A stretch of DNA of 54,513 nt from Treponema sp. UBA3813 (GTDB lineage: Bacteria > Spirochaetota > Spirochaetia > Treponematales > Treponemataceae), in the NCBI GenBank assembly GCA_002368605.1, contig DFEB01000018.1:1-54513 (forward strand), in the 5' to 3' direction. The notes beneath the pieces were generated by a model, which saw only the letters and a program-made list of their open reading frames with translations, had not been told where the DNA came from and searched no databases. The position numbers and the translations under genes were made by a program. Below are positions 21,375 to 30,801 of the stretch, one piece after another (position 1 is the stretch's first letter; every line of letters begins with the position of its first letter).

Positions 21375-23981
21375 ATGAGTGATTCAGATAAAACAAACGA
21401 ACTTGACAATTACGGCGTATGGGTTAAAAAACCGCCAAGAACTGTTTCATCTGAAATAGAAGAAAACGCAGACGCATTGTCTGACTCAGAAATCGATTTA
21501 CCAGATTTTTCAAGCATCGATGTCGTTGATGAAGTTGATAATTCGTCTTTCGGCTCTGGAGAGACAGCACTCTCTCAAGACGAACTAGCAAACATCGCTG
21601 GCATGGGTTCTTTTGAAGAAAGCTCCCCAGAAGCAGCTCCGTCAGGCGAAACCGAAGAGATTTCCCTCGATGAATTTATCGAAGGCGGAGTCTTTGATGG
21701 AGACGACACGGCAGCTCCGGCAAGCAGCGAAAGTTCTGGCAGCAGCGAAGAGTCAGTCTCTACAGATGAATTCATGGACTCAAGCGACATTACAGTTTCA
21801 GATGAGGCTCCGAGTGTTTCAGAAGCACCCGCACTCTCTGATGAAGGTCCTATTGATATTGACCTTTCCTTTGATGATTCAGAATCATCAGCCGGTCTTG
21901 CATCTGGAAGTTCTGCTCCGTCAGCTCCTGTAGCAGAGGTGCCAGGCTCAGAAGATGTAGATTTGAGTGACTTCGGCGTAGATTTCGATAGCGGAGACAC
22001 TTCATCAGACAGTCCAGCCGCCAGCACATCAGATGACGGAACAGAAAGCGTTGACCTGAGTGACTTTGGCTTTGACATTAATGCTCCAGAATCAAACGGT
22101 GAAAGCGAACCAGAGCAGGAAAGCGAGCCAGCCGCAGAAGAACCAAAAATCAATGAGGACGGGACTGAGGAAATTTCCTTGGACTCCTTTGGGTTTGACA
22201 TCAATGCAGAAGAATCAAGCGGAGAATCTGAAGCCGCAGCTCCCGCAGAAGAAACGGCAAGCACAGAAGATGACTTTTCTGTTTCTCTCGATGATGAAAG
22301 CCCAGCCCTCACCGAAAGTGAACCCTCAGAAATGACCGTAAGCGCAGATGACGATGCAGGCGATATTTCCATTGAATCAAGTTCAGAGCCTGAACAGGAA
22401 GAAGCACCTGCACAAGATTTTGCTGCTCCTGATGACGATGACTTCGATTTAGACTCAATCATGGATTCAATTGAAGACGAAAATGGAAATACATCTTCAC
22501 TCAATGACAATGCAGGAATTGTTTCAGAACCAGCTCCAGAAGCAAACGAAAGCGTTTCAGTTGAAAACACTGATGAAATCTCGGTAGTTGATATGGAAGA
22601 GCCAGTCTTTGAAGAAACAGCGGTTGATCTTCCTGAAAGTAACGAAGAATCTGGCAATCCTTTTGAACTTCCTCCAGACGATGCATTTACGGCAAGCGTT
22701 ACAGAGGAACCAACAATTCATGAAGATTCAAGTGATACCGTCGAGACAGTCACATTCGATACTGTTCCTCTCACAGAAGAGCCGGTTTCAGAATCAGCAG
22801 TCGCAGAAGAAGAGCCTGTAGCTGAAGAGACGGCTACAGAAGAAGTCGTTTCATTTGAAGAAAACATTGCCGAGGAGCCTTCTGCAGAAGAAGCTCTTAC
22901 AGAAGAGCCTGTCGCCGAAGAGCAAGCTGCCACAGAAAGTGTAAAACAAGACGAAGAAATCAGTTCGTCTGCAAACAGCATTTTGAGTCAGATTGCGTCG
23001 GAGCTTTCTTCACTAAGAAGCGAAATCTCAAATCTTAAATCAGAATTTGAAGAACTCAAGAACAAAGACTCTATCGAAGAGACAACTCCAGAGGAAGATA
23101 ACTTCCTTGCTCAGGAACCAACGGAATCTGAGTCAAGTGGTGGCTTCTTTGATGAAGAAGATGGAGACGAAACAATTGCCCTTTCTCTCGATGAAATGGA
23201 CAATATCCTCAACACTGTCGAAATCGTAGAAGAAAAGGCACCGGAGCAGGACAACGAAAATACTGAATCAGAAGAATCTTCATTCATTGAGAGCGATGCA
23301 AATTCAGAGGCATTTGATTTCTCTAATGACAATATCGAAGAACCAGTTCTTGACGACATTGATACAAATGTCGCAGAAGAAGAACTTCCTGACGAAATTC
23401 TCGTTCCAAAATCAAATGATGATATTCTCGTAGAATCAAGCGATGAAAATCTAATCGAAGACGCTGGTGTCGAATCTGGAGAAAACGAAAAAACAATTCT
23501 TTCTGTTGGAGAAGAACAGAACGAAGCAAGTGACGCAAATGACGAAGACTTCAACTTTGAAGTTGCCGAAAACAAAGACAGCGATTCACTTGTGGATGAG
23601 CCATTCGTATTCGATGAGTCAGAGTCGTCTCAGGCAGAAGAAGTTTCAGAGGAAAGCGAAAGCAACACACCGTCTGTAGAAGATATTCTTGGAGACTCTG
23701 CCTCATCAACAGACGAAGCAGAGGAATCGGTTTCTATCACAGAAGGAGAGCTTGACACTCTTCTCTCTTCAGAAGCGGCAAAACCAGTCGAAGAAGAAGA
23801 GGATGACACTGAGGTCGTCCAGTCATCAATTCCAAACAACTTGCAGAAAGAGATTAAATCCGTTCTTTCTTATATGGATCAGCTTTTGGAAAATCTTCCT
23901 GAAGAAAAAATTGCTGAATTTGCGCAGTCAGAACAATTTGAAACATACAAAAAATTGTTCAAGGAACTGGGGCTCAACTAA
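21375..23981 (+). CDS. Giant acidic, disordered protein with repeated LDxFGFDIN-type motifs
   Basis: 868 residues dominated by Glu, Asp, Ser, Ala and Pro, with no signal peptide or membrane helix. A short motif recurs: EEISLDEF (95), EDVDLSDFGVDF (193), ESVDLSDFGFDINA (225), EEISLDSFGFDINA (265). A coiled coil lies near 532-567 (SQIASELSSLRSEISNLKSE) and a folded helical end near 818-868 (NNLQKEIKSVLSYMDQLLEN). I do not recognise the family. It looks like a cytoplasmic scaffold whose short motifs dock partners. It is the first gene of a five-gene operon with Maf flagellin-modification proteins; the next gene starts on the last base of its stop. Confidence 0.75.
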   Translation: MSDSDKTNELDNYGVWVKKPPRTVSSEIEENADALSDSEIDLPDFSSIDVVDEVDNSSFGSGETALSQDELANIAGMGSFEESSPEAAPSGETEEISLDEFIEGGVFDGDDTAAPASSESSGSSEESVSTDEFMDSSDITVSDEAPSVSEAPALSDEGPIDIDLSFDDSESSAGLASGSSAPSAPVAEVPGSEDVDLSDFGVDFDSGDTSSDSPAASTSDDGTESVDLSDFGFDINAPESNGESEPEQESEPAAEEPKINEDGTEEISLDSFGFDINAEESSGESEAAAPAEETASTEDDFSVSLDDESPALTESEPSEMTVSADDDAGDISIESSSEPEQEEAPAQDFAAPDDDDFDLDSIMDSIEDENGNTSSLNDNAGIVSEPAPEANESVSVENTDEISVVDMEEPVFEETAVDLPESNEESGNPFELPPDDAFTASVTEEPTIHEDSSDTVETVTFDTVPLTEEPVSESAVAEEEPVAEETATEEVVSFEENIAEEPSAEEALTEEPVAEEQAATESVKQDEEISSSANSILSQIASELSSLRSEISNLKSEFEELKNKDSIEETTPEEDNFLAQEPTESESSGGFFDEEDGDETIALSLDEMDNILNTVEIVEEKAPEQDNENTESEESSFIESDANSEAFDFSNDNIEEPVLDDIDTNVAEEELPDEILVPKSNDDILVESSDENLIEDAGVESGENEKTILSVGEEQNEASDANDEDFNFEVAENKDSDSLVDEPFVFDESESSQAEEVSEESESNTPSVEDILGDSASSTDEAEESVSITEGELDTLLSSEAAKPVEEEEDDTEVVQSSIPNNLQKEIKSVLSYMDQLLENLPEEKIAEFAQSEQFETYKKLFKELGLN

Positions 23982-24871
23982 TGGAAACAAGCGAAATTTC
24001 AGAAAAGCGGGGTCTTCTGCAGAAAGCACAAAGCGTTCTTGCAGATGTTACGCCGACATTTACAAATTGGTCAAAGCGCTCAGGCTTCATTCGAGCCGCA
24101 ATTCTCTCGCCATGCAGCACTTCTGAAGGCGATTTTTATTACGCGACAGATGCCTATGGTCTTTCAGCAAGAGAAATGGCTTTGCTTACTGAGACAAAAG
24201 AATTCTGGATGAACACGCTTTCAAAAGCATTTGAATGGCAGTGCTTTTCACGGGATTTCAACGAACTTGATAAATTTGACGGTTTATTCGAGGATGATAT
24301 TTACAATTCCATCAACAAGATTTTCTTCCTGCCTTTCAAAAACAAGGAAGAGCCGTTGATTTTTGTTCTTATAGAACTTGATGACGATGATGACATAAAC
24401 CTTGCCCCCGCTTCAGAGGCGGCTGTAATGTTAAAAAACATCGTTGAATTCAAAAATCAAGAAAAAAAGATTCTCGCAAAATTCGACAAAAATATTGATA
24501 CAGGACTTGGGATTTCAGAAAGCAGGCTTTACATCCTTTCTCTCAAAGTCTGTATCGAAAACAACCTCGCTGGCGTAGAAATTCCTGGCGACGAACTTAA
24601 ATCTTTGGTCGTTCAGTCTGTTACAGAAGCGGCACAAACAATAGTCGCCCCACTCTTCCGCGCCCCCAACTGCTCAAACACAGGCAAAAACGGAGAAGTT
24701 AAAGTCGTTCTTTTTGCGAAAGACGAAGAAGATGAGCAGTTGCTTGCCTACCATGTCGCACGCACGCTTATCGGGCTTCTCGGCACTGGGGCAACAAAAG
24801 AAACGCTTTTGCTTTCGGCTGGCTTGTGTCCAAACAAAAAAGGCACAATCGATTTCCTTTGTCAGAATTAA
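23981..24871 (+). CDS. Unknown protein coupled to the acidic scaffold gene
   Basis: 296 residues, soluble, no signal peptide. Start ATG overlaps the upstream TAA (TAATG). Visible features: LADVTPTFTNWSKRSGFIRA near the N-terminus, a DDDDDIN acidic run near 135, and a C-terminal EQLLAYHVARTLIGLLGTG-ATKETLLLSAG. I do not know the family. Tight coupling suggests it works with the 868-residue protein. Confidence 0.7.
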   Translation: METSEISEKRGLLQKAQSVLADVTPTFTNWSKRSGFIRAAILSPCSTSEGDFYYATDAYGLSAREMALLTETKEFWMNTLSKAFEWQCFSRDFNELDKFDGLFEDDIYNSINKIFFLPFKNKEEPLIFVLIELDDDDDINLAPASEAAVMLKNIVEFKNQEKKILAKFDKNIDTGLGISESRLYILSLKVCIENNLAGVEIPGDELKSLVVQSVTEAAQTIVAPLFRAPNCSNTGKNGEVKVVLFAKDEEDEQLLAYHVARTLIGLLGTGATKETLLLSAGLCPNKKGTIDFLCQN

Positions 24872-24887
24872 ATCCGTGGCGGAATAA

Positions 24888-26387
24888 TTGGAAGCGTCTG
24901 GTTCAGAGATTCACTTTGAAAACGGAAAAAACGGTCAGTTAACTTGTAGTTTTCAAGGTAAATATCTTCACTCAAAATATAATCCACAAAACGAGGGGGA
25001 ACGATTTGCCCAAATGCTTGAGGCAGATTTTTCCCCTCTTTGTGTCTTTATCATAGAACCTGCACTTTCTTATTGTCTACCTGCATTAAAAATGCGCTTT
25101 CCGCAGGCTGAAATTTGCGCAATTCGAATCCGAAAAGAATTCAAGGACTACGACTCGGTATGGGATCATGTGTTTTATTTTAACAGTGGATTTTCCAGCC
25201 TTGGAGAATGTATCTTTAATTCATTGAGTGAGGAAAAATTGTGCTCAAGCCTTGTTTTTGACTGGGCAGCAACAAAACAGGCCTTTCCTGATGAAAACAT
25301 TAAAATCTGGGCCGAAATCAAAAACGCAATTCTAAAAGCACGGGATGTAATCGGAACCAGAGCTTTTTTTTCCAAACGATGGCTTAAAAACAGTCTTATT
25401 TTCGCATCACGGTTACAAAAAATTTATACCATCGAAAAGGGAAGCTCCTCCGTAATCATCGCAGCCTCAGGTCCAAGTCTCTTCTCATCGATTCCCTTCA
25501 TAAAAAAATTCAGGAAATCTTTTTTCTTAATCGCAGTTTCATCCGCCTTTATGCCGCTCAGTGCAAATGAAATAGTCCCCGATCTTGTAATTTCAAGCGA
25601 TGGCGGTTATTGGGCAAAAAGACACCTTGATTTTCCCAACTCAAGGGCAAAAACAATCTTCGCCCTTGAGGCAGAAAGTGCAATTCCTGGAAAAATTTTC
25701 GAAAACGAAAAAATTCTGCCACTTTTCTATCAAGATGGCATTGAAAGACATTTATTAGAAGCTCTCAAAATAAAAGGAATTCCCACAGAGCGCAATGGAA
25801 CCGTCGCAGGAACGGCCCTGCAATTTGCACTTTCAATAACAAGTGGTCCCGTGTTTTTATGTGGTCTGGATCAAGCTCCAGCTGTTTCTTATCAACACAC
25901 TCAACCAAATGCTCTTGAGGCAGGAAACGAACAAAAGGATTTCAGACTCCGCACAAAAGAAAGCAGGATAAGTTCGTCCAGATTCAATTCTTCTGCCGTG
26001 CTTAAAATCTATCGGGATTGGTTTGTCTCAAATTCAAATTTCTTTTCCGGAAGGGTTTTCAGGCTATCAGATAATTTTAACTATCAATTCTCATTAGGAA
26101 AAATCCGCGAAGTCTCATGGGAAGAATTCAGCAAAATGAAAAGCGAAAAGGCAGTTTTCCCAAGTTTTCACAAATGCGACATCCATAAAAACAGGCAGGA
26201 ACGGAAACAAATTCTTTCTCAAAAACTTGCTTCAATCTCAGAAAGCGAAGAATTCATCTCCGAAGTTTTACCAATGGACGCGCTGCTCATAAAACGAGAA
26301 ATTTCGCCAGAGAAAAAAAACGAGCTTCGCATAAAAATCAAAGAAAAAATCGAAAAATTACTGACGGAATGTAACAAATTGCTATAA
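24888..26387 (+). CDS. Motility accessory factor (Maf, DUF115) paralogue 1
   Basis: 499 residues from a TTG at 24888 preceded by GGCGGAATAA. The DUF115/MAF_flag10 core starts near residue 187 (VIIAASGPSLFSSIPFIKK), followed by VPDLVISSDGGYWAKRHLDF and FLCGLDQAPA; the N-terminal third is the Maf N-domain (LHSKYNPQNEGERFA). Maf proteins attach nonulosonic-acid sugars to flagellins in Campylobacter and Aeromonas. An asset to periplasmic flagellum modification in this organism by inference. Confidence 0.85.
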   Translation: MEASGSEIHFENGKNGQLTCSFQGKYLHSKYNPQNEGERFAQMLEADFSPLCVFIIEPALSYCLPALKMRFPQAEICAIRIRKEFKDYDSVWDHVFYFNSGFSSLGECIFNSLSEEKLCSSLVFDWAATKQAFPDENIKIWAEIKNAILKARDVIGTRAFFSKRWLKNSLIFASRLQKIYTIEKGSSSVIIAASGPSLFSSIPFIKKFRKSFFLIAVSSAFMPLSANEIVPDLVISSDGGYWAKRHLDFPNSRAKTIFALEAESAIPGKIFENEKILPLFYQDGIERHLLEALKIKGIPTERNGTVAGTALQFALSITSGPVFLCGLDQAPAVSYQHTQPNALEAGNEQKDFRLRTKESRISSSRFNSSAVLKIYRDWFVSNSNFFSGRVFRLSDNFNYQFSLGKIREVSWEEFSKMKSEKAVFPSFHKCDIHKNRQERKQILSQKLASISESEEFISEVLPMDALLIKREISPEKKNELRIKIKEKIEKLLTECNKLL

Positions 26388-26405
26388 AATAAAAAAAGGA
26401 AAATC

Positions 26406-27872
26406 ATGGGTGGAAATTATTTTTATTCACAGTTTACCGAAGCAAAAGACGGAAATCTAATTCCCCTTTGCAAAAATTCTGTTACTGGTCAAGAAATTGC
26501 CCTTCACTCAAAGTATAATCCTCTTAGGGAGGCAGAAGGTTTTGCGGCTCAAATCGACGAATCATGCCTTTTCTTTGTCATCCTAGGAATTGCAGGCGGA
26601 TATCATATCGAAAAAATCCTCGAAAAAAACGAAAAATGCAGGATTCTTGCCGTAGAAGATTCAGAATCATCACTCGCCTTTCTCATGAAACTTCCCCTGG
26701 TAAAAAAATTGTCAAAACAAAAAAGAATTTATTTCACCGATATCTATCATCTTAAAGAAATGCTTCTAACCCACTACAAACCAGCGATTCATGGAAATCT
26801 TACGATTCTTCCACTCAGACAATGGGAATCTGTCTTTTCGCAAGAAGCATGTCAATGCAAAGAGGCAATAACTCAGGCGATAAAGCTTCTGGCAGCAGAT
26901 TTTTCTGTACAGAGCCATTTCGGAAAAATCTGGCAAAAAAATATAATCTCAAATCTTTCACTGGCAGAAAAAGCAAAATCTTTTGATGAAGTCTGTAAGA
27001 AAACTGACAAAATGAAAACAGCGGCGATAATTGCGGCGGGCCCCAGCCTCGACAACAACATATCACTACTCAAAAAAAAACGGGATTCTTATTACATAAT
27101 CGCAACTGACACGGCCTATTCCGCCCTCACAAAGCAGAATATTATAAGTGATGCCGTAGTATCAATTGACGGTCAGCAAGTCTCTCACGAACATTACATG
27201 GAGAATTTATCCCAAAAGACAATCTTCTTTTTTGACCTTTGCGCAAATGCTGCTTCCGTAAGAAGAGCTTTTTCAATCACGAAGAACATAATCCTCACCG
27301 AAAGCGGTCACCCACTTGCACAATACGCATCACTTTACACCGGCAAACGAACTTTTCCTCATCTTGAGGCGGGAAGCGGAACCGTAACCATAGCGGCCGC
27401 AAGTCTTGCAAAAAAAATAGGATTCAAGAACATAGAATTCTTTGGCGCAGACTTTTCCTACAGTGGAGGACGAGCTTATTGTAAGGGAACCTACCTCGAA
27501 AGCCAGTTCTGCATAAAATCCAACAGGCTTGCAACGGCAGAAAATGCTTCAACTGCCCTAATCTACCGGACACCAGTCATCAAAAAAGACGATGGAAAAA
27601 TAACCACGGAAATTCTTGAAGCATACAGGCTCTCTTTGTCGGACTATATGAATAAAAAAGAAGTTTCCGAAAACACAGACATCTGCAAGTTCAATTTAAA
27701 TGATTTTAAGTCGCGATACTGTAATGACTTGCGCTCCACCTTCAAGTCAGAAAATGAATATGATGAAAACACATACGCTTTCACGACTCTGCTTCCTCTA
27801 TGCGCAAAACTCGGAAAGGACTCTTGTTTTCTTGCATACCTTAAAACATTAAGATATACTGAAAGAGTATGA
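26406..27872 (+). CDS. Motility accessory factor (Maf, DUF115) paralogue 2
   Basis: 488 residues. Same architecture as the upstream gene: N-domain with ALHSKYNPLREAEGFA, a VILGIAGGYHIEKIL segment, core near 203 (AAIIAAGPSLDNNISLLKKK), SDAVVSIDGQQVSHEH and FFGADFSYSGGRAYCKGTYL. The two are divergent, so not a recent duplication. An AAAAAAGGAAAATC ribosome-binding site precedes the ATG. Overlaps the next gene by four bases (ATGA). Confidence 0.88.
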   Translation: MGGNYFYSQFTEAKDGNLIPLCKNSVTGQEIALHSKYNPLREAEGFAAQIDESCLFFVILGIAGGYHIEKILEKNEKCRILAVEDSESSLAFLMKLPLVKKLSKQKRIYFTDIYHLKEMLLTHYKPAIHGNLTILPLRQWESVFSQEACQCKEAITQAIKLLAADFSVQSHFGKIWQKNIISNLSLAEKAKSFDEVCKKTDKMKTAAIIAAGPSLDNNISLLKKKRDSYYIIATDTAYSALTKQNIISDAVVSIDGQQVSHEHYMENLSQKTIFFFDLCANAASVRRAFSITKNIILTESGHPLAQYASLYTGKRTFPHLEAGSGTVTIAAASLAKKIGFKNIEFFGADFSYSGGRAYCKGTYLESQFCIKSNRLATAENASTALIYRTPVIKKDDGKITTEILEAYRLSLSDYMNKKEVSENTDICKFNLNDFKSRYCNDLRSTFKSENEYDENTYAFTTLLPLCAKLGKDSCFLAYLKTLRYTERV

Positions 27873-29299
27873 AAAGACCAATTACCATTGTATCGACTAT
27901 CAGCGGCTTGCTTTTTTTAACGGCCATCATCTGGTTTGGAGCAGGCATTTATATCGACAAAAAAAATGGAACGGCAAAAGCCGATGCCCGCTATGAGAAA
28001 TTACTTTCAGACACAAAACAGAATTTCTCCACACACAGCTACGGAACTTCAGAATTCGCAAATAATTTCATACAATCAATTGGCAACATCGATGATTTTT
28101 CTACGCTTAAACTTGAAATAAACGGTGAGTTAGTATATTCATATCCGCCAGGACTTTTTTCGCTCCCCTCGCCAAAACTCGTCAAAACTTATCAGGAAAC
28201 TGTATTTTCGGCTGGTAAAAATTTTACACTGGAAGCATCCGTTTACCTCTTGTCGCCAGACTCAATCTATATTCACTCACGTTTTGCCTTCATTTTAATT
28301 CTTGCAGGAACACTCATCGCCTTGCTTGTAATAATCATGATGGGTAGTACGGAAAAATCAAAAGACTACATGTCATACAGTGACTCTATCCGAAAATATG
28401 CAGATTTAAGCTCAAAATCCACAAAGAAAGAAGACTCAATAATCGAAAAGCAAAAAGATGTTGAAGGGAAGCATGAGGACAAGGAAGAAGAGTCAAAAGA
28501 GCCTCAAAGAGCAGAGGTTCTGCCAGAAGAAAATGCTGAGTCTTCTTCAGAGGAGACTATTTCAATTCAATTCCCAGAAGAAGAACCTGTTCTCTCAAAA
28601 GAAGACGAAATCGAATGGAATGATGAAGAGCTTTTTGACGAAGAAAATCAAGAGTCAGATTCTACAGAAACAGAAGAAAGGCTAACCGAAGATGAGGATC
28701 AGGGCGGGCTTGACATAATCGATCAGTTTGAACAAGAGAATCAGCAGCTTGCCGATGAAGATTTGTTTTCTGATGTTTTTGAAGAAAAAGATGAAGATAC
28801 AGTTTCTGAAGAAGAAAAACAAGTCTCCCCTGTTACACAGATTCAGCTTCAGGCAGGAATTGAACAGAGACTTAATGATTACATCGACAATGGAAAATCT
28901 GACGCGACTTTGGCGCTTTTAAAAATCAATGGTCTAGACAGAGGCAATAGCATTTCACAAAATATCATCTCCATCCTCAAGGAAAATTGTTCTCCAGACA
29001 ATATTTTTGAGTACAAGGCAGACGCTTATGCTTTAATCATGCCTGAAGAAAATTTACAGAATTCCGTAGATAAATTTGAAGAACTTTACAACAAAATTTC
29101 AAGTTACCTCAAAAACAACAATGCTGTAAACGAGGTTTCTGTTGGAATTTCATCCGTAAGCAAACGAGCAATCAGGGCTGAAAGAATCATCTTAGAAGCA
29201 AGTCAAGCTTTGGATTATGCTTCTCAAGATCCAGATTCACCAATCGTTGCGTTTAGGGCAAATCCAGACAAATATAAAGAATTTGTAGAAAATCAGTAA
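27869..29299 (+). CDS. Two-helix membrane protein with acidic linker and degenerate GGDEF domain
   Basis: 476 residues. Membrane helices near 7-27 and 137-160 enclose a periplasmic domain of about 110 residues; then a highly acidic disordered linker (about 195-325) and a C-terminal domain with diguanylate-cyclase-like layout (DATLALLKINGL, SILKENCSPDNIFEYKADAYALIMPEEN, VSVGISSVSKRAIRAERIIL). The GG(D/E)EF active loop is replaced by YKADAY near 380, so cyclase activity is not expected. It may sense or transmit c-di-GMP or act structurally. Last gene of the Maf operon, overlapping maf2. Confidence 0.75.
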   Translation: MKRPITIVSTISGLLFLTAIIWFGAGIYIDKKNGTAKADARYEKLLSDTKQNFSTHSYGTSEFANNFIQSIGNIDDFSTLKLEINGELVYSYPPGLFSLPSPKLVKTYQETVFSAGKNFTLEASVYLLSPDSIYIHSRFAFILILAGTLIALLVIIMMGSTEKSKDYMSYSDSIRKYADLSSKSTKKEDSIIEKQKDVEGKHEDKEEESKEPQRAEVLPEENAESSSEETISIQFPEEEPVLSKEDEIEWNDEELFDEENQESDSTETEERLTEDEDQGGLDIIDQFEQENQQLADEDLFSDVFEEKDEDTVSEEEKQVSPVTQIQLQAGIEQRLNDYIDNGKSDATLALLKINGLDRGNSISQNIISILKENCSPDNIFEYKADAYALIMPEENLQNSVDKFEELYNKISSYLKNNNAVNEVSVGISSVSKRAIRAERIILEASQALDYASQDPDSPIVAFRANPDKYKEFVENQ

Positions 29300-29301
29300 A
29301 A

Positions 29302-29889
29302 TTATTTTTTTTCTGGTTTGGAATCAGAAAGAGCGGAAAGCTCCTGCTCAAAAGATGTGATTTGTTTGTTGTCAGGGAATTTTTCCTTAAAAACGAGGAA
29401 TGTCTGCTCAGCGTCTTCCTTGCGAGCCAAGTGTATAAGTAGAGCCAGATAGCTTTCGAGAATATTCTCATCGTAAGGATTAGATTCGCTTAGTTCACGA
29501 TACAAAACAAGGGCTTCATCAATATCGCCGCGCCTTGCCGTAATATAAGCCATACTTGTCTTAAGCATTGTATTATTCGGATCGAGTTTTAAGAGTTCAG
29601 AATAAGATTCCCCCGCCTTCTTCCAGTTTTCAGAAAGTGCATAACATCTTGCAAGTTTATAATAAGCAGTCAGGTATAAATCCTTATTTCGCATTGCAAG
29701 CGTGTAATATTCCGCAGCTTTGTCGTATTTTTTTAAATCCATGTAGCCTTCAGCAATGGTATAATACTCTGTCGCAAGATTCTTTAAAATAATGCGAGAC
29801 TCTCCTGGAACGCGGATTGAACTTGAAGCGCATGAGAAAAGTGAAGATAAAAGCAAAAAAAACGAAACTGTTAGGAAAAATCGTTTCAT
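29302..29889 (-). CDS. TPR-repeat lipoprotein
   Basis: 195 residues. Lipobox LFSC in MKRFFLTVSFFLLLSSLFSC, then about four TPR units (ATEYYTIAEGYMDLKKYDKA, AMRNKDLYLTAYYKLARCYA, SYSELLKLDPNNTMLKTSMA). TPR lipoproteins scaffold envelope complexes. Starts three bases after the upstream lipoprotein gene and is convergent with the Maf operon. Confidence 0.85.
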   Translation of the reverse strand: MKRFFLTVSFFLLLSSLFSCASSSIRVPGESRIILKNLATEYYTIAEGYMDLKKYDKAAEYYTLAMRNKDLYLTAYYKLARCYALSENWKKAGESYSELLKLDPNNTMLKTSMAYITARRGDIDEALVLYRELSESNPYDENILESYLALLIHLARKEDAEQTFLVFKEKFPDNKQITSFEQELSALSDSKPEKK

Positions 29890-29892
29890 GAA

Positions 29893-30801
29893 CTACCGGA
29901 TTAAAGACAGAATGCGTGCCCTTGATATTGGCAAATCAGTTATTGTAATCTGCGTTTCGCCAGTTTGTGCAATTTTGGCCGCAATTCCAAACAAGGCGAC
30001 TTTTAAAAGCGCACAAGTGGCTTTGACAGTACGAGCATCGGAGAGATTCAAGGTAAGCTTGACTGCAAAAAGACTATTGTCATCACGATAGGGGGAAAGA
30101 ACGGCTGAAACATTTTTTACAGGCGTTTTAACATCAGTTGCCCCAAGGAAAGACTTTAAAAATGACTGTGGCAAAGGTGAGTACATTGTGATACTCGCAC
30201 CTTGCGCTCCATCTCCCTGGAGAAATTGATAAACTCCATTGCTAAGAACATCCGAAGCAAGAGATTCATTTGAAACTTCAGAACTTTCCTCTGTTACAAC
30301 TTCTTCTGCCCTGCCTAAATAAGAGAGTCGATTATACCGCTTTACCATTGGCTCAATGTTATGAGAGAGGAAAGCATTAGAAGCAGAAGGAAGTGAAAGC
30401 TGGTATAAACTTGACTGATGAGTATAAATAACATGTCCGTCAAACGCAGATGACTTCCAGCCTTTTTTTTCGTTCAAGGCCATTCCCAAAAAACTCTGGG
30501 GGATTTTTCCAGTCACGGAAAGCTGGATTTCTCCATTCAAACCGATTGCAAGATAAGCCATGTCAAGGCGCTCTACGATTTTTTGAGCATCTTTTTCACT
30601 TGCCCCCGCCAGTTTTTTTACTGCTTCGGTGACGAATTCAGAATTAGCCTGAACAGGAACTGAAAGATAAAGAGCCGCGTCAGAATCAAGCAGGTCAAAG
30701 GCATTGACTGGCTCCAAATCGGGAGTAGATTTACAAGAAAACAAAAGACCTGCTCCCACCATAGTGATGAGGGCAAGTCTCAAAAAATTAAGCTTTTTCA
30801 A
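29893..30801 (-). CDS. Lipoprotein of unknown function
   Basis: 302 residues from a TTG at 30801 (GGAG eight bases upstream); an in-frame start at 30882 would place 27 non-signal residues ahead of the leader and lies within ileS. Signal peptide with lipobox LFSC. The mature part (LLDSDAALYLSVPVQANSEF, AYLAIGLNGEIQLSVTGKIP) has the look of a beta-rich DUF; not recognised. It overlaps ileS by 14 bp and is likely co-transcribed with it. Confidence 0.75.
   Translation of the reverse strand: MKKLNFLRLALITMVGAGLLFSCKSTPDLEPVNAFDLLDSDAALYLSVPVQANSEFVTEAVKKLAGASEKDAQKIVERLDMAYLAIGLNGEIQLSVTGKIPQSFLGMALNEKKGWKSSAFDGHVIYTHQSSLYQLSLPSASNAFLSHNIEPMVKRYNRLSYLGRAEEVVTEESSEVSNESLASDVLSNGVYQFLQGDGAQGASITMYSPLPQSFLKSFLGATDVKTPVKNVSAVLSPYRDDNSLFAVKLTLNLSDARTVKATCALLKVALFGIAAKIAQTGETQITITDLPISRARILSLIR

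Noticed and set aside
21575-22657. 360-residue frame antisense to the acidic gene
   Set aside because: Serine/leucine-rich mirror of Glu/Asp/Ser codons on the other strand; no start signals and no domain.
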